DNA from: Geosiphon pyriformis
Taxonomy: Eukaryota; Glomeromycota; Glomeromycetes; Archaeosporales; Geosiphonaceae
Direction: 5' to 3'
Assembly (NCBI GenBank): GCA_016748015.1
Contig: JAAOMT010000579.1
Span: 1-10,687, forward strand
DNA: 10,687 nt
Of this stretch, positions 8,184 through 10,687 are shown one piece after another. The position numbers and the translations under genes are program-made. Position 1 is the first letter of the stretch; each line of letters opens with the position of its first letter. The notes beneath the pieces were generated by a model. The model saw nothing but the letters and a program-made list of their open reading frames with translations. It searched no databases and was not told the DNA's origin.

Positions 8184-8201
8184 GGTCGGGGATATCCGAC
8201 C
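8184..8201. repeat. 6-6-6 hairpin
   Basis: GGTCGG (8184-8189), loop GGATAT and CCGACC (8196-8201). Last stem of the 7848-8201 cluster. From 8202 to 8484 I see no gene and no strong structure. Confidence 0.6.
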
Positions 8202-8484
8202 TTTCTATTAGCCCTAAATTGAGCACTACTCTTAATTTATTTACTTATAACTGTGAGATTGGATAAGACCTTGGATAGTGAGGACTTGTTATACCTCCAC
8301 TACACTCCCCATGGATACACACCTCCTCCCTATGGACTCGGTCATGGGCATATGTAAATACAATAGCTATCCTGTATAAGGCACCATGGTACTTGGAGGT
8401 AGGCAATGAACTTCTCTGAATAGGCTATACTCGGTCTTGAGGTTGAATACACGTGCTACATGACCCTCATACTGGTAGGTACCC

Positions 8485-8880
8485 ACCCCAATCCCCCCCC
8501 CACACAACCCCGACCCATGTAGGCGGGCCATGGGCACATGCGGAGGGGGGCTATAGGAGCCCCTCCGTACAGAGGGGGGGCCGGAGGGCCCATGGGCTAG
8601 GAGCCCCCCCCGCACTGGGGGTAGAGATACCGCCCCGCACTTAAGTGCTGGGGGGAGTGCTCTCCCCCCCGCCGGCGGGGGGGGGCCGATGGGGGGGGCG
8701 AAGCATAAGCGTGGTGAAAAATGAGGATCCTTGGGCCCATGTGAAATCTGGATGGCACCTATATAAGCCCCGCCTACTAGGGGGGGGCGGCCCCCCCCTC
8801 CCCCTGCCCTCCGGGCAGGGTTGGCGGTAGCCCACTGGGGGGGCTTGCTGTGTAACCTTAGGGGGGTGGGAGGAGCCCTA
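8485..8880. repeat. GC-rich block of overlapping hairpins
   Basis: Very GC-rich, unlike its neighbours, with C9 at 8493-8501 and many G7-G9 runs. Perfect stems: 8514-8534 (CCCATG/CATGGG), 8541-8567 (CGGAGGGG/CCCCTCCG, 11-nt loop), palindrome GCCCATGGGC 8588-8597, 12-nt palindrome GCACTTAAGTGC 8637-8648, 8650-8669 (GGGGGGAG-TGCT-CTCCCCCC), a 20-nt palindrome C7-GCCGGC-G7 at 8664-8683, G8-CGG-C8 at 8780-8798, and CCCTGCCC-TCC-GGGCAGGG at 8802-8820. Several share an arm. Frames across it translate to Pro/Gly/Arg-rich strings and are not credible genes. It may be an origin or control region, a GC-cluster array or a structured RNA; nothing here decides. Confidence 0.7.
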
Positions 8881-9570
8881 CCCATCTACCCCATCCACCA
8901 TACCCATCATAGGTCCCATTACCCAACTATACCTATATACCTCCATATGCCACTACTATGCCCCATATCACACACCATACCCACCATACCCACCTATGCC
9001 CCATACCCCAATATCCACCCACTACCACCATCCCATACCCACCCATTCCACACCATGCCCTATGTGGCCCCAACTACCCAATCTGCCACATGATGTGGCC
9101 CCAACCCAAACTGCAACAGATCCCCCATATCCCACAGGATATGCCCACTGGAACCCATATGCCACAATGTAGTACCCATGTAGTCCCATTATATACCCCA
9201 TGTACCACCCATATGCCAATGTTGGCATCCATACACCCATAGCCCCTGTGATACCACCAATGTCCCCTATCCACCTACCCACCATACCTCTATTGACCCA
9301 TATGTCCCGTATTACCCACCATTCCACACTACTACCCACAAGATGTGATACCTCCCATCATACCAGGAGGTGATACCCTAGTAGTCCCTATACACCATTA
9401 TCCCCTATGTGGTACCCATTCCACTTCGAGGGGCCCCTAACCAACTATCCCAACCATACCCTACCACACCACTCCAATAGGGCTCCAAATAGCCGCCGTC
9501 AACCACAGGGCTCCAAGTAGCCAACATTGACCCACAAGAACACAACCACCTTACCCATAGCCCCAACCAC
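8881..9570. repeat. C-rich block leading into the circle junction
   Basis: Abrupt return to C/A-rich sequence with the CCATA / ATGTGGC / GGATAT vocabulary. Structures: GCCACAT-G-ATGTGGC (9085-9099), CATATCC-CACA-GGATATG (9126-9143), ACCTCC/GGAGGT (9350-9371), the palindrome AGGGGCCCCT (9429-9438), and a 16-nt direct repeat with one mismatch and period 28 (9479-9494 and 9507-9522, AGGGCTCCAARTAGCC). Frames on both strands are low complexity; no gene is called. Confidence 0.6.
9213..9228. repeat. 7-2-7 dyad (centre TG)
   Basis: ATGCCAA-TG-TTGGCAT, perfect arms, no extension. It lies within C-rich repeats, so this dyad is not at a composition boundary. Confidence 0.75.
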
Positions 9571-10687
9571 CACTACAACCTACACTGGCTCCCCGTAGCC
9601 CCCTTACCACTACCTACACACCAGTAGCACCTTCAATCTAAGGGCATAAACGATGCCCCTTCTAGCCCTAGCCCTATCCACCTACACACAGAGAGCTCTT
9701 ACCACCTAGCCTCCCACACAGGGACACATGCCCACCCCATGGCTACTCAGCCACAATCCCTATCCACCACACCCCATCTTGCTGCGCAGCCTAATAGCCC
9801 TATCTTCCCCATGGCTACCTATAGCCCTCTCCCCATAGGGGATACCACCACAAATCCCACTAATAACCCATGGCTACACATAGCCAACCATTACCACCAC
9901 TACCCTAATGAGATACCCCACATGGCTCCAGCCATATCACCTTTGACCCTAGACCCCAAAGGATACACAACCACTACCCTTACCCATATAGCCCCCATAC
10001 ATGGCTCTAGCCATCACCCATTACCTACATGGCTCCCGTAGCAATGCCACCTCTACCCAAAGTATACACCAACCACACCCTAGCCCCTATTAAGATACCC
10101 CCTATCACCCAATGTAGCCCTATATCCCACTATATGCCCCACCACACACCATATCCCTATACCACATACCCTATGCCCGGATGTGGCACCTATATACCAC
10201 TATACCACTTCTCCACCATACCCTATGCCCCCCAACTGCAACAGGATGTGGCCAATATCCCCTATCTGCCCCATACCCATATCCCCAGGATACCCATCCA
10301 ATATCCCATATATCCCACCCTATGTGCCACCATGCCTCATGATGGAGCCCTATCCACTATCCCACACCATATCCAAATCTCCCCTACCACCCAGTGGTCC
10401 CAATCTATGGTACCCGTTGACCAACAACCACTACCATACACAACTCCAATCTCCCTATCCCAACCAAATCTCAAAACCAAATACAAAACCAATTCCATGG
10501 TAAACCCAATACCATGACCCCTAAAAACTAACCAATCCCCAACTCTCTAAAAACCAGGACCAATGTACCAATCTAACACCAAGGACCCTAAATAACACCC
10601 AAAACCAAGAATCCCATTACTACCCAGTCCAAGTCGTGTGGGGGACAGGGCTCTGGAGAGGACCCCGGGTCAAAGGGTGGGGGGGGG
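9571..10687. repeat. Terminal direct repeat, copy B (circular overlap)
   Basis: Second copy of 1-1117. It continues directly from the C-rich block at 8881-9570, so on a circle one C-rich block of about 2.9 kb runs from about 8880 across the junction to about 2210. Everything described for copy A applies here at +9570. Confidence 0.93.

Noticed and set aside
8802-8820. CCCTGCCC-TCC-GGGCAGGG as a rho-independent terminator
   Set aside because: The stem is followed by TT then GG, with no U tract and no upstream gene; it is one of many stems in the block.
8367-8885. 172-codon - strand frame across the GC-rich block
   Set aside because: Pro/Gly/Arg-rich translation of hairpins and homopolymers. 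Overlapping frames on both strands are open too, as expected of stop-poor GC-rich DNA.
1-10687. CRISPR array, integron or kinetoplast minicircle
   Set aside because: Repeats are short, degenerate and irregularly spaced with no direct-repeat/spacer order; no integrase is present; and I did not find the kinetoplast conserved block GGGGTTGGTGTA.

Overview
This window is almost free of recognisable genes. Positions 1-1117 are repeated as 9571-10687, matching at every place compared, so the natural reading is a circular molecule (or a tandem array) with a unit of 9570 bp whose contig overlaps itself by 1117 bp. I find no tRNA, no rRNA landmark, no standard mitochondrial, plastid, phage or plasmid protein, no transposase and no CRISPR array. 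Base skew, homopolymer tracts and many short perfect hairpins fit a non-coding or gene-fragment chromosome from a protist organelle. A diplonemid-type mitochondrial chromosome or a dinoflagellate-type minicircle are analogies, but no gene proves either. I cannot exclude a nuclear satellite or another eukaryotic element.

Layout: one C-rich/G-poor + strand block runs from about 8880 through the circle junction to about 2210. It is built from degenerate short words (CCATA, ATGTGGC, ATGGCT-N-AGCC, GGATATCCC). Between 1109 and 1958 it is broken by isolated tracts of 9-10 G, which continue to 3623. A perfect dyad at 2210-2225 marks an abrupt switch to a G/T-rich block (2226-2760). A mixed, stop-dense region follows (2820-4180), then a second C-rich block (4181-5230), again closed by a perfect dyad (5231-5246). 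The balanced segment 5247-5773 is the most gene-like stretch: a 135-codon frame broken by one TAG, then a second open frame. From 5774 to 7847 I see nothing coding. 7848-8201 is a hairpin cluster, and 8485-8830 is a very GC-rich block of overlapping hairpins that leads back into the C-rich block.

The most striking hidden structure is a set of six perfect inverted repeats with the same geometry (7-bp arms, 2-nt centre, 16 nt in all) but unrelated sequences. Two of them sit at block boundaries. Together with double hairpins, mutually exclusive stems in the GC block and the G9-10 tracts, they suggest that secondary structure (replication, recombination or RNA processing), not protein coding, is what this DNA keeps. 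All functional readings are inference.
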